Below are positions 18,794-27,657 of a stretch of DNA of 64,000 nt, in pieces. A model generated the notes under the pieces. The model did not search any database, was not told where the DNA came from, and saw only the letters and a list, made by a program, of their open reading frames with translations. A program made the translations under genes and the position numbers. The stretch lies in NCBI GenBank assembly GCA_048595745.1, contig CP184361.1; one strand, 5' to 3'. Each line of letters opens with the position of its first letter. Position 1 is the first letter of the stretch. This stretch comes from Aquipseudomonas alcaligenes_A (GTDB taxonomy: Bacteria > Pseudomonadota > Gammaproteobacteria > Pseudomonadales > Pseudomonadaceae).

Positions 18794-19990
18794 TCAGCTG
18801 TTGGGCAGCAGTCGGACCGTCAGGCTCTTGATGTAGCGGGTCTCCGGGATCGCCGGGTGTACCGGGTGGTCGGGGCCCTGGGCGCCGCGCTCGAGCAGCT
18901 GGATGTTGCGGTCCAGGTGGCGGGCACTGGTCAGCAGAATGTTCTGCAGATGGTCCTCTTCCAGGTGCATGGAGCAGCTGGCGCTGACCAGGATGCCGTC
19001 CTTGTTGAGCAGGCGCATGGCCTGTTCGTTCAGGCGACGATAGGCAGCCTCGCCGTTCTTGATGTCCTTCTTGCGCTTGATGAAGGCGGGCGGGTCGGCG
19101 ACCACCACGTCGAAGCGTTCTTCGGCGGCCTTCAGCTCCTTGAGTGCCTCGAACACGTCGCCCTCGATGCAGGTGACCTTTTCGGCCACGCCGTTGAGTG
19201 CGGCGTTGCGCTCCACGCCGTCCAGGGCCAGGGCCGAGCCGTCGACGCAGAACACTTCGTCGGCGCCGAAGGCGGCGGCCTGCACGCCCCAGCCGCCGAC
19301 ATAGCTGAACAGGTCGAGCACACGCTTGCCCTTGACGTAGGGGGCCAGGCGCGCGCGATTCATGCGGTGATCATAGAACCAGCCGGTTTTCTGTCCGCCC
19401 TGCACCGGCGCTTCGAACTTCACGCCGTTCTCTTCCAGCGCCACCCACTCCGGCACCAGGCCGAAGGCGGTCTCGACGTAGCGGGTGAGGCCCTCGGCAT
19501 CGCGCGCGGCGGAGTCGTTCTTGAACAGGATGCCGCGCGGCTTGAGCACCTGCACCAGGGCCTCGATCACCGCGTCCTTGGCGCGCTCCATGGTGGCCGA
19601 GGCCAGCTGCACCACCAGGTGGTCGCCGAAGCGGTCCACCACCAGGCCCGGCAGCAGATCGGAATCGCCGTACACCAGGCGGTAGTGCGGGGTGTCGAAC
19701 AGGCGCTCGCGCAGGCTCAGGGCAACGTTGAGGCGGTGTACCAGCAGTGACTTGTCGAGCACATGCTTGACGTCGCGCGACAGCAGTCGGGCGCAGATCA
19801 GGTTGTTCGGGCTCATGGCGACGATGCCCAGAGCTTTGCCGCCGGCGGCCTCGAGCACGGCCTGGTCGCCCGGTTGGAACAGGCTCAGTGGCGTGGCCGC
19901 CACATCGATCTCATTGCTGTAGACCCACAGGTGGCCGGCCCGCAGGCGACGATCGGCGTTGGCTTTGAGGCGCAGGCTGGGCAGGGACAT
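18794..19990 (-). CDS. rlmI: 23S rRNA (cytosine-C5)-methyltransferase RlmI-like
   Basis: 398 residues with an N-terminal PUA domain (about 1-75, LKANADRRLRAGHLWVYSNEI) and a Rossmann methyltransferase domain: VLDLFSYVGGWGVQAA for SAM binding, VVADPPAFIKRK and the catalytic-site SASCSMHL. This is the layout of RlmI (YccW), which methylates C1962 of 23S rRNA in E. coli. The gene is divergent from the HDOD gene and separate from ilvD. Confidence 0.9.
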   Translation of the reverse strand: MSLPSLRLKANADRRLRAGHLWVYSNEIDVAATPLSLFQPGDQAVLEAAGGKALGIVAMSPNNLICARLLSRDVKHVLDKSLLVHRLNVALSLRERLFDTPHYRLVYGDSDLLPGLVVDRFGDHLVVQLASATMERAKDAVIEALVQVLKPRGILFKNDSAARDAEGLTRYVETAFGLVPEWVALEENGVKFEAPVQGGQKTGWFYDHRMNRARLAPYVKGKRVLDLFSYVGGWGVQAAAFGADEVFCVDGSALALDGVERNAALNGVAEKVTCIEGDVFEALKELKAAEERFDVVVADPPAFIKRKKDIKNGEAAYRRLNEQAMRLLNKDGILVSASCSMHLEEDHLQNILLTSARHLDRNIQLLERGAQGPDHPVHPAIPETRYIKSLTVRLLPNS

Positions 19991-20119
19991 GGGGCTACTC
20001 CGCGAAAAAGAGCGGAATTATAGCCGTTTCGCCCGGCTCAAGGCGTTTACAAAAGTTGGCTGTGGTGTCGGGAAAGCTTTGGCTAAACTGTGGCGACTCT
20101 CACACTTCAGTGTCCGGCC

Positions 20120-20986
20120 ATGACCCACGAACTTTCCGCTGAACAGATCCAGCAGGTGCTGCAGGGCATCAGCGTGCCGCCGCAGCCACAGATCATGGTG
20201 GATCTGCAGATGGAGCAGGTCATGCCCAGCCCGGATCTGCGTACCATCGCCAAACTGATCAGCCAGGACCCGGGCCTGTCTGGCGCGCTGCTGAAGATCG
20301 TCAATTCGCCCTATTTTGGTCTGTCCAACCGCATCGCTTCGATCCAGCAGGCGGTCAATCTGCTGGGCTGCAATTCGGTGATCAATCTGATCAATGCCCA
20401 GTCGATCAAGGGCGAGCTGACCGATGAGGCGATCGTCACCCTGAACCGCTTCTGGGACACCGCCCAGGATGTGGCCATGACCTGCCTGACGCTGGCCAAG
20501 CGCATCGGCTACAAGTCGCCGGATGAGGCCTATACCCTGGGCCTGTTCCACAACTGTGGCATTCCACTGATGGTCAAGCGGTTCCCCAACTACATGACGG
20601 TACTGGAAGAGGCCTACTACAGTGCCAGTCATGAGCGACGGGTGGTGGACACCGAGAATCGCCTGCTCAATACCAACCACGCGGTGGTCGGTTACTTCAC
20701 CGCCAAGTCGTGGAACCTGCCGCTGCACCTTTGTGAGGCCATCGCCAATCACCACAACGCGCTGTCGCTGTTCGAGGACGATACCGGCCGCGATGCGCCG
20801 CTGAAGACGCTGATGGCGATCCTCAAGATGGCCGAGCATATCTGCGCGACCTACCGGGTGCTGGGCAACCAGGAGTGCGATCACGAGTGGGAAAGTATCC
20901 AGACCCTGGTGCTGGAGTATGTGGGGCTCTCGGAGTATGACTTCGAGAATCTCAAGGAAACGATCCGCGACCTGGGGCCGGGCTGA
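20120..20986 (+). CDS. HDOD domain protein
   Basis: 288 residues consisting mainly of an HDOD domain (about 15-210: ISVPPQPQIMVDLQ, SPYFGLSNRIASIQQAVNLLG, LFHNCGIPLM), a degenerate HD fold linked to signalling and stress. The metal-binding HD pair is not kept, so it is not expected to hydrolyse nucleotides. I prefer the ATG at 20120; a GTG 30 bases upstream in frame is also possible and neither has a strong ribosome binding site. mutM follows after 63 bases. Confidence 0.82.
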   Translation: MTHELSAEQIQQVLQGISVPPQPQIMVDLQMEQVMPSPDLRTIAKLISQDPGLSGALLKIVNSPYFGLSNRIASIQQAVNLLGCNSVINLINAQSIKGELTDEAIVTLNRFWDTAQDVAMTCLTLAKRIGYKSPDEAYTLGLFHNCGIPLMVKRFPNYMTVLEEAYYSASHERRVVDTENRLLNTNHAVVGYFTAKSWNLPLHLCEAIANHHNALSLFEDDTGRDAPLKTLMAILKMAEHICATYRVLGNQECDHEWESIQTLVLEYVGLSEYDFENLKETIRDLGPG

Positions 20987-21049
20987 TTCCCCGCCCGCCG
21001 CCTTCCTGCTAGGGTTGGCGGCCCGCACACCGTTGTACCGAGTCGCTGC

Positions 21050-21862
21050 ATGCCCGAACTACCCGAAGTCGAAACCACCCGTCGCGGTATCGCCCCCCAT
21101 CTCGAGGGGCAGCGCGTTACCCGCGTGGTCGTGCGCGAGCGCCGCCTGCGCTGGCCGATTCCCGAAGACCTCGATGCGCGCCTGTCCGGGCAGCGCATTC
21201 AGTGTGTCGAGCGCCGTGCCAAGTACCTGCTGATCCAGGCCGAGAGCGGCACGCTGATCGGTCATCTGGGCATGTCCGGCAATCTGCGCCTGGTGCCGGT
21301 GGGTACGCCCGTGGCCAAACACGAACATGTCGACATCGAGCTGGAGTCTGGGCTGGCGCTGCGCTACACCGATCCACGGCGCTTCGGCGCGCTGCTGTGG
21401 AGCAGCGATCCGCTGCGCCATGAGCTGCTGGCCAAGCTGGGGCCGGAGCCGCTGACCGCGGCCTTCGACGGCGAGCGCCTGTTTCAGCAGTCGCGCGGCC
21501 GCAGCATGGCGGTCAAGCCGTTCATCATGGACAACGCGGTGGTGGTCGGCGTGGGCAACATCTATGCGACGGAAGCGCTGTTCGCGGCTGGCATCGACCC
21601 GCGCCGCGAGGCCGGCTCCGTCTCGCGGGCGCGCTACGTGAAACTGGCCGAAGAGATCAAGCGCATCCTCGCCTATGCCATCGAGCGCGGCGGCACTACC
21701 CTGCGTGACTTCATCGGCGGTGACGGCCAACCAGGGTACTTCCAGCAGGAGCTGTTCGCCTACGGTCGTGGCGGCGAATTCTGCAAGGTTTGCGGCACCA
21801 CCCTGCGCGAGGTGAAACTGGGCCAGCGCGCCAGCGTGTACTGCCCGAAATGCCAGCGCTAG
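21050..21862 (+). CDS. mutM: Formamidopyrimidine-DNA glycosylase
   Basis: Base-excision repair enzyme that removes 8-oxoguanine and cleaves the strand at the lesion. The 270-residue product begins PELPEVETTRRG with the catalytic Pro2 and Glu3 after Met removal, has the conserved lysine in RRAKYLL, the helix-two-turn-helix segment (VVGVGNIYATEALF) and a C-terminal zinc finger CKVCGTT...CPKCQR. All catalytic elements are intact. The acyltransferase gene follows after 38 bases. Confidence 0.98.
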   Translation: MPELPEVETTRRGIAPHLEGQRVTRVVVRERRLRWPIPEDLDARLSGQRIQCVERRAKYLLIQAESGTLIGHLGMSGNLRLVPVGTPVAKHEHVDIELESGLALRYTDPRRFGALLWSSDPLRHELLAKLGPEPLTAAFDGERLFQQSRGRSMAVKPFIMDNAVVVGVGNIYATEALFAAGIDPRREAGSVSRARYVKLAEEIKRILAYAIERGGTTLRDFIGGDGQPGYFQQELFAYGRGGEFCKVCGTTLREVKLGQRASVYCPKCQR

Positions 21863-21900
21863 CGATCCACCCAGAATAAGAACAAGCAGTAGGAATCAGG

Positions 21901-22479
21901 ATGTACGGCAATTACCTGCCGCCCAACCCGCTCGTCGAGTGGATCGGGCGCACCGCGCTGAAGCTGATGGGCTGGCGCATCGAGGGCGAACTGCCACGGC
22001 TCGACAAGTTCGTCGCCATCGGCGCCCACCACACCTCCAACTGGGACTTCGTGATCTTCATCGCCCTGAAGTTCGTGCTGCGCCTGAATGCCCGCTGGTT
22101 CGGCAAGCACAGCATCTTTCGCTGGCCTTTCGGTGGGCTGATGCGCAGCTGGGGCGGCATCCCGATTCAGCGTCACCTCAGCCTCAACATGGTGGAACAG
22201 GCGATTCAGGGCTTTCGCGACAACCGCGAGTTCATCCTGGTGCTGTCGCCGGAAGGTACGCGCAAGAAGGTCGAGCGCTGGAAGATGGGCTTCTACCATA
22301 TCGCCCTGGGCGCCGGCGTGCCGATCGTGCCCGGGGCGCTGGACTTCGCCAATCGCCGCGTGGTGATCGGCGCGCCGTTCCAGCCGAGCGGTGATGCCGA
22401 GGCGGATTTGCAGGCACTGCTGGCATTCTTCCGTCCCTATGTGCCGAAGAAGCCGGAATATGCGTTCTACGGCGATTGA
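21901..22479 (+). CDS. PlsC-like 1-acyl-glycerol-3-phosphate acyltransferase family protein
   Basis: 192 residues with the acyltransferase HX4D motif (His44-Asp49 in HHTSNWDF), a WFGKHSIFRWPFGGL substrate segment and SPEGTRKK. There is at most one membrane-associated N-terminal helix. The protein is shorter than PlsC and belongs to a group often annotated as lysophospholipid acyltransferase. The acyl acceptor is unproven. Confidence 0.85.
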   Translation: MYGNYLPPNPLVEWIGRTALKLMGWRIEGELPRLDKFVAIGAHHTSNWDFVIFIALKFVLRLNARWFGKHSIFRWPFGGLMRSWGGIPIQRHLSLNMVEQAIQGFRDNREFILVLSPEGTRKKVERWKMGFYHIALGAGVPIVPGALDFANRRVVIGAPFQPSGDAEADLQALLAFFRPYVPKKPEYAFYGD

Positions 22480-22563
22480 CAGGGTTCACGCTGACAATTG
22501 CGTGAGCGCTGTTATAGTTAGCAGCAACGCTCTGCCATAACTACATAAATGAAGGACCGCGCC

Positions 22564-22902
22564 ATGAACCTGTTTCGCACTACCGCCGCTGTGTTGGCTC
22601 TGACCACTGGCCTGCTGGCACTGCCGGCGCAGGCGGAAGTGGTTCAGCAGAATACCAGCGGTGACCCCATCTACACCGCCAATGCTCCCAAAGGCTACGC
22701 CATGGCGGGCGACCTGCTCATCGCGCGTCCGCTGCTGATCGCAGGTACCGTGATTGGTGCCGGTATGTTCCTGGTCAGCCTGCCGTTCACCGCTGCCGGC
22801 GGCAACGTCAAGGAAGCTGGTCAGGCGCTGGTGGTCGAGCCGGGCATGTCCGCCTTCGTGCGCTGCCTGGGCTGCACCGAAAGTGGCTACAAGAAGGACT
22901 GA
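22564..22902 (+). CDS. Exported small protein with a hydrophobic C-terminal segment, function unknown
   Basis: 112 residues with a clear Sec signal peptide (about residues 1-24, ending LPAQA) and one further hydrophobic stretch LLIARPLLIAGTVIGAGMFLVS. Two cysteines near the end (RCLGCTESG) could form a disulfide or bind metal. I chose the ATG at 22564 because AAGGA at 22551-22555 is its ribosome binding site; an ATG at 22549 overlaps that site. I do not recognise the family beyond its occurrence in Pseudomonas. A strong hairpin follows the gene. Confidence 0.75.
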   Translation: MNLFRTTAAVLALTTGLLALPAQAEVVQQNTSGDPIYTANAPKGYAMAGDLLIARPLLIAGTVIGAGMFLVSLPFTAAGGNVKEAGQALVVEPGMSAFVRCLGCTESGYKKD

Positions 22903-22921
22903 TCCTTCCTCGCGGTAACCC

Positions 22922-22955
22922 AGAAGCCGGTCCGATGACCGGCTTCTGCATTTCT
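22922..22955 (+). terminator. Terminator hairpin between the small exported protein gene and ggt
   Basis: Eleven-base perfect stem AGAAGCCGGTC (22922-22932) and GACCGGCTTCT (22937-22947) with loop CGAT, then GCATTTCT. It lies between two convergent genes and can serve both, better for the plus strand. Confidence 0.75.
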
Positions 22956-22962
22956 GGCGCGG

Positions 22963-24636
22963 CTATTTCCACAGTTCCGCACGCCCCACGCCGCGCGGGT
23001 CGCTGGCGGCCTCTACCTGGCCGCTGTCCTTGCGCCACAGCAGCACCTGCTGGTTGCCATAGCGGCGTTCCACCCGCTTGAGCCGGTGGCCACGCATCTC
23101 CAGGCTGCGCAGCTGGCTGGCGCTGAAGGCATCGGGCTCATGCTCGATCACATCCGGCAGATACTGGTGGTGATAGCGTGGCGTGGCCGGCCATTGCTGC
23201 ACTGGCTTGCCGTCCAGGTAGTCGAGCGCTGCCAGCAGCACCATGCTGGGAATGCGGCTGCCGCCGGGAGTGCCGAAGGATGCCAGTTCGCTCTTGCTTT
23301 CGATGAAGGTCGGACTCATCGATGACAGCGGCCGCTTGCCCGGGGCGATGAGGTTGGCCTGGCTGCCAGTCAGGCCGTAGGCATTGCTGCCGCTGGGGTC
23401 GGCGGCGAAGTCGTCCATCTCGTTGTTCAGCAGCACGCCGGTGCCGGGCACGGTGAAGGCAGCGCCGAATGGCAGGTTGATCGACAGGGTGGCCGCCACC
23501 GCATTACCCTCGGTGTCGAGCACGGTGAAGTGGGTGGTGTGATCGCCCTCGCGCCAGCCCGGTGCCGGCGGCAGGCTGGTGCTGGGCGTGGCATGCTGCA
23601 GGGCAATGCCTTTGGCCAGGCGCTCCAGATAGTCGGGGTCGAGCAGCTGTGGTAGTGGGTTGCGCACCTGGTCCGGGTCGCCCAGCAGGCCGCGGTCGCG
23701 ATAGGCGCGGCGCAGGACCTCCACCACATAGTGGCCGCGTTGCACCGCGCCGGCTTTTTGCCAGGGCAGCTCCTGCAGCATCAGCAGGCTCTGCGCCAGG
23801 GCTATGCCACCGGCCGAAGGGGGCGGCGCGGTAATCAGCTCATGGCCGCCCGCCAGGCCGATGCGCAGTGGCTGGCGCTCGACCACCCGGTAGTCGCGCA
23901 GGTCGCGTGCGCTCCACACACCGCCGCTGTTCCTGACACCCTCTAGCAGCAGGCGGGCGGTTTCGCCCGCGTAGAAGCCGGCGTGACCATCGCGCGCCAG
24001 GCGCTCCAGGGTACGTGCCAGCGCCGGCTGGCGCAGCAGGCCGTGTAGGGGAGGAACTTGCCCCTGATCGAGGAAGATGGACGCGCTGGCCGGGTCCTGC
24101 TTCAGGGCCGCCAGGCGCCACTCGGCCCGCTCGCGGTAGACCCGATCGATACCCACGCCATCGCGCGCCAGGCGGATCGCCGGGGTCAGCGAATCGTTCA
24201 GCGGCAGCTTGCCGTAGCGCTCGGCCAGATGCGCCAGGGCCGCCGGCAGGCCGGGGATGGCTGCGGCCAGCGGGCCGTTCAGCGACAGCTCGCGCTGCAC
24301 CGTCCCGTTACGCCGATAGAGGTCCGGGCCGGCCGCCAGGGGCGCGCGCTCGCGGGCATCGACGAAGCGGTATGCGGGTTTCTCGCCGGCCTGGCGCAGC
24401 AGGAAGAAGCCTCCTCCGCCGAGGCCGGAACCATAGGGTTCGGCCACCGCCAGTGCGGCCGCAATCGCGACGGCGGCATCGAAGGCGTTACCACCGTGGG
24501 CCAGGGTTTCCAGGCCAGCGACGGTGGCGGCGGGGTGTGCGGTGGCGACGGCGGCCTGCTGCGGCTTGGGCGCTGCGCCCTGGGCGGCGAGCGTGCAGGT
24601 CAGCAGCAGGCAGGCGAGAAGGGTCTTGTAGGGCAT
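22963..24636 (-). CDS. ggt: Gamma-glutamyltransferase (periplasmic)
   Basis: 557 residues with a signal peptide (MPYKTLLACLLLTCTLAAQGA) and the Ntn-hydrolase layout. The autocleavage nucleophile is Thr367 in DHTTHFTVLD, giving a large N-terminal and a small C-terminal subunit. GGGGFFLLR and the substrate loops LNNEMDDFA and PLSSMSPTF are present. It hydrolyses or transpeptidates glutathione and other gamma-glutamyl compounds in the periplasm. In PAO1 the matching gene (PA0361) also lies next to the ferredoxin gene. Confidence 0.95.
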   Translation of the reverse strand: MPYKTLLACLLLTCTLAAQGAAPKPQQAAVATAHPAATVAGLETLAHGGNAFDAAVAIAAALAVAEPYGSGLGGGGFFLLRQAGEKPAYRFVDARERAPLAAGPDLYRRNGTVQRELSLNGPLAAAIPGLPAALAHLAERYGKLPLNDSLTPAIRLARDGVGIDRVYRERAEWRLAALKQDPASASIFLDQGQVPPLHGLLRQPALARTLERLARDGHAGFYAGETARLLLEGVRNSGGVWSARDLRDYRVVERQPLRIGLAGGHELITAPPPSAGGIALAQSLLMLQELPWQKAGAVQRGHYVVEVLRRAYRDRGLLGDPDQVRNPLPQLLDPDYLERLAKGIALQHATPSTSLPPAPGWREGDHTTHFTVLDTEGNAVAATLSINLPFGAAFTVPGTGVLLNNEMDDFAADPSGSNAYGLTGSQANLIAPGKRPLSSMSPTFIESKSELASFGTPGGSRIPSMVLLAALDYLDGKPVQQWPATPRYHHQYLPDVIEHEPDAFSASQLRSLEMRGHRLKRVERRYGNQQVLLWRKDSGQVEAASDPRGVGRAELWK

Positions 24637-24704
24637 GGGCTCGTTCCGTGCTGGGCAGGTGCATAGCCTAGCGAAGATCCGACCCTTGCGTTGTGGCGGG
24701 CGAC

Positions 24705-24956
24705 TCAGGCCTTGCCGGTGATGCGCCGGTACTTCTCCATCAGCTGATCCTTGCTCTCGACATTGGCGTCATCGAGGGGGATGCAGTCGACCGGGCAGAC
24801 CTGCTGGCATTGCGGCTCGTCATAGTGGCCGACGCATTCGGTGCACAGGTTGGGGTCGATCACGTAGATCTCTTCGCCCTGGGAGATGGCGCCATTCGGG
24901 CACTCGGGCTCGCAAACGTCGCAGTTGATGCAGTCGTCAGTGATTTTCAGGGACAT
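24705..24956 (-). CDS. fdx: YfhL-type 2[4Fe-4S] ferredoxin
   Basis: 83 residues with two cluster motifs: CINCDVCEPECP (9-20) and CTECVGHYDEPQCQQVCPVDC. The second has the eight-residue insertion and C-terminal helix typical of the Allochromatium-type two-cluster ferredoxins with very low potentials. The ATG at 24956 gives the family N-terminus MSLKITDDC; upstream in-frame sequence is not conserved in style. The neighbour order ggt-fdx-coaD is that of P. aeruginosa fdx1. Confidence 0.93.
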   Translation of the reverse strand: MSLKITDDCINCDVCEPECPNGAISQGEEIYVIDPNLCTECVGHYDEPQCQQVCPVDCIPLDDANVESKDQLMEKYRRITGKA

Positions 24957-25081
24957 CGGGCAACTCCTGCCAGGCCCGACGGGCATGGCACTTACAGGCA
25001 TTCAATGGGCGAATTGTGCCGGATTGCCGGGCATCACGCCATGCACGGGCGACAGGGGCGCCCGTGCCGGTGCGCTGGAAC

Positions 25082-25561
25082 TCAGCGCTTGAAGCGCTCG
25101 GCGAGGGCTTCGGCCACCGCCGGATGGACGAACTTGGTGATGTCGCCACCCAGTGCGGCGATCTCGCGCACCAGCGTCGAAGAAATGAAGGAATACTTCT
25201 CCGACGGCGTGAGGAACATGCTTTCTACGTCCGGCGCCAGCTGGCGGTTCATGTTGGCCAGCTGGAATTCGTACTCGAAGTCGGACACCGCGCGCAGGCC
25301 GCGCAGCAGGATGTTGGCGTTCTGTTCCTTGACGAAGTGCGCCAGCAGGGTGGAAAACCCGACGACCTCGACGTTGGGCAGGTGCGCGGTGACTTCCTGA
25401 GCCAGCGCCACCCGTTGCTCCAGCGGAAACAGCGGATTCTTCTTCGGACTGGCGGCTACGGCGATGATGACGTGGTCGAACAGGCGCGAAGCGCGCTCCA
25501 CCAGGTCGCCATGGCCCTTGGTGATGGGGTCGAAGGTGCCTGGGTACAACACTCGATTCAT
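25082..25561 (-). CDS. coaD: Phosphopantetheine adenylyltransferase
   Basis: Fourth step of coenzyme A synthesis: transfers AMP from ATP to 4'-phosphopantetheine. The 159 residues start YPGTFDPITKGHGDL with the T/HxGH nucleotidyltransferase motif (Thr10, His18) and contain the second motif ISSTLVREIA. Length is that of E. coli CoaD. It lies downstream of the lao operon on the same strand, with 69 bases between. Confidence 0.97.
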   Translation of the reverse strand: MNRVLYPGTFDPITKGHGDLVERASRLFDHVIIAVAASPKKNPLFPLEQRVALAQEVTAHLPNVEVVGFSTLLAHFVKEQNANILLRGLRAVSDFEYEFQLANMNRQLAPDVESMFLTPSEKYSFISSTLVREIAALGGDITKFVHPAVAEALAERFKR

Positions 25562-25629
25562 CGCATCGTCCTGCTCGGAGCGGTTGGGGTGCGCGGATGG
25601 TAGCGCAGCGTTTCCCCTTGGGAAAACCC

Positions 25630-26001
25630 TCAGGGCGAACGCAGGTGCAGAGTGGCCGCCAGCAGCAGGCAGGCCAGGGCGATCCAGTCGGCTACCACCA
25701 CCCGGCGCAGGGCCTCGTTATAGAGCGGTGTGCCCCAGGCCAGCAGGAGGAAACTGACCACGCTGACCAGGCCGGCAAGAAGTGCCAGGGTGCGCAAGCC
25801 GGGCAGGAAGGCCGCCGCTACTAGCAGGGCCCCCAGCAAGCCGAACAGCACGGCGCGATGGCGCATGAGGATCTGTAGGTTGGGCTCGTCCAGGTTGAGA
25901 CCATAGAGCGAGTTGAGGCGGTCGCCGCCAAGGACTCCGACCACCGGCAGCAGATGAATGATGCCGACGATCAATAGCAGGACGGCGACCAGCTTGCTCA
26001 T
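25630..26001 (-). CDS. Small four-helix membrane protein, function unknown
   Basis: 123 residues with four hydrophobic segments and little else: a first helix at about 4-22, a linker with the polar GGDRLNSLYGLNLDEPN, and three further helices. Its ATG overlaps the stop of laoA (ATGA), so it is translated as part of the lao transcript. I recognise no catalytic motif. Membrane coupling to the alcohol dehydrogenase is only a guess from position. Confidence 0.75.
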   Translation of the reverse strand: MSKLVAVLLLIVGIIHLLPVVGVLGGDRLNSLYGLNLDEPNLQILMRHRAVLFGLLGALLVAAAFLPGLRTLALLAGLVSVVSFLLLAWGTPLYNEALRRVVVADWIALACLLLAATLHLRSP

Positions 26002-27590
26002 GCCTTGAGCCGCTCGGCCAGGAGGGTTGCCAGCTTGGACGTCAGGCCGTAGATCGACAGCTGCGGGTTGGCACCGATGCTGGTGGGGAATAGCGAGCCG
26101 TCGTGGATCGACAGGTTCTCCAGCTGGTGATGACGGCCGAGGCTGTCGGTCACCGCGTGCTTCGCGTCCTCGCCCATGGCACAGCCGCCCATCACGTGGG
26201 CACTGCCCAGGCGGGTCTGGAACAGGCGCAGCTCCAGCCGATCGATCAAGGCCCTGGCCTCGGCCGGGCTCTTCACGTACTCGGCCGCGGCATGGATGGG
26301 CAGTACGGCCTTGGCGCCGGCAGCGAACTGGATCTCGGCCATGCTGTGGAAGGCCCGGCGCAGGCCGTCCCAGGTGTAATCGGTCATGCGGTAGTCGAGC
26401 ACCGGCGTGCCATCGCCGCGCAGTTCCACGCGGCCTTCGGCGCTGTCCGGGTGGAAGCCGTCACGCATCAGCGCCAGCATCACGTTGGTATGCGGCAGCT
26501 GCTCCATGCGCAGAGCGTTGTCGACGCCGAAACGACCGAGCAGGGTGGCGGCCAGGGCCGGCTGCATCGGCGGCACTTCGAGCTTGTAGGACATGCGCCC
26601 GGCGGTGCCGTCATCCCACTGGAAGTGGTCGGAGTAGACCGACTGCGGCGCGCCGTAGAAGGGATTGATGACCTGTTCGAACTGCGCCGCCGAGAAGTTC
26701 ACCAGGTGCAGGAAGGTGCGCTTGCCGACTCGCTCATGCGGGTCCGGCGCCTGCGAGCGCAGCAGCAGTGCCGGCGAGTTGATACCGCCGCCGGCCAGCA
26801 CGTAATGGCGTGCCTTGACCATGATGCGCCGGCCGTTGGGGGCCACCGCGCGTTCATCCATGCCCAGGCATTCCAGGCCGGTCACGCGATCGCCGTCATG
26901 GATGAGGCGCTCGGCACGGGCCAGGTAGAGCAGGGCGCCGCCCTTGTCGAGGGTGGCCGGAATGGTGGTGACCAGCATCGACTGTTTGGCGTTGACCGGG
27001 CAGCCCATGCCGCAGTAGCCCAGGTTCCAGCAGCCGCGCACGTTGCGCGGGATGATGTGCCAGGCGTAGCCGAGCTTCTCGCAGCCGTCCTTGATTACCT
27101 GGTTGTTGGCGTTCGGCGGCATGGCCCAGGGAGCGACGCCCAGGCGCTGCTCCATCTTCTCGAACCAGGGCGCCATGTCGGCGGCGCTGTGACCCTTCAC
27201 GCCATGCGCGTCGGCCCAGTGCTGCAGGGTCGGCTCCGGCGTGCGGAAGCTGGAGGTCCAGTTGATCAGCGTGGTACCGCCCACGGCGCGGCCCTGCATG
27301 ATGGTGATGGCGCCGTCCTTGCTCATGCGCCCGATGCCTTCCTGGTACAGCTGCGGATAGGCATCGGCTTCCTGCATCTTGAAGTCGCTGCTGGTCTTCA
27401 GCGGACCTTCCTCGATCAGCAACACCTTCAGCCCGGCGGCGCTGAGGATCTCCGCCGTGGTACCACCCCCGGCACCGCTGCCGATGATGGCCACGTCGGC
27501 CTCCAGCAGCAGATCCTTGTCCAGGCGCGCGCCGTTGTAGGTGGTCCAGCCGCGGGCCAGGCCGTCGCGGAAGATATCGGGTACAGGCAT
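25998..27590 (-). CDS. laoA: GMC-type long-chain alcohol dehydrogenase LaoA-like
   Basis: 530 residues of the glucose-methanol-choline flavoprotein family: the FAD-binding ADVAIIGSGAGGGTTAEIL near residue 32, AVGGTTLINWTSSFRTP, NVRGCWNLGYCGMGC with its cysteines, and a C-terminal HVMGGCAMG with SIHDGSLFPTSIGANPQLS. There is no signal peptide. The order laoC-laoB-laoA and the divergent TetR gene match the P. aeruginosa locus PA0364-PA0367, described as oxidising long-chain alcohols from SDS and alkane breakdown. Substrate is inferred from that synteny. Confidence 0.88.
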   Translation of the reverse strand: MPVPDIFRDGLARGWTTYNGARLDKDLLLEADVAIIGSGAGGGTTAEILSAAGLKVLLIEEGPLKTSSDFKMQEADAYPQLYQEGIGRMSKDGAITIMQGRAVGGTTLINWTSSFRTPEPTLQHWADAHGVKGHSAADMAPWFEKMEQRLGVAPWAMPPNANNQVIKDGCEKLGYAWHIIPRNVRGCWNLGYCGMGCPVNAKQSMLVTTIPATLDKGGALLYLARAERLIHDGDRVTGLECLGMDERAVAPNGRRIMVKARHYVLAGGGINSPALLLRSQAPDPHERVGKRTFLHLVNFSAAQFEQVINPFYGAPQSVYSDHFQWDDGTAGRMSYKLEVPPMQPALAATLLGRFGVDNALRMEQLPHTNVMLALMRDGFHPDSAEGRVELRGDGTPVLDYRMTDYTWDGLRRAFHSMAEIQFAAGAKAVLPIHAAAEYVKSPAEARALIDRLELRLFQTRLGSAHVMGGCAMGEDAKHAVTDSLGRHHQLENLSIHDGSLFPTSIGANPQLSIYGLTSKLATLLAERLKA

Positions 27591-27657
27591 GTTCAGGCTC
27601 TCATTCTTGTCATTCTGCCCGGCGTCAGGGGCGAGCGTGTTGGCCGCTGGCCGTTGA

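Noticed and set aside
16293..18836. 847-codon plus-strand open frame opposite ilvD
   Set aside because: ilvD on the minus strand is certain from its iron-sulfur and catalytic motifs; the plus frame is a shadow.
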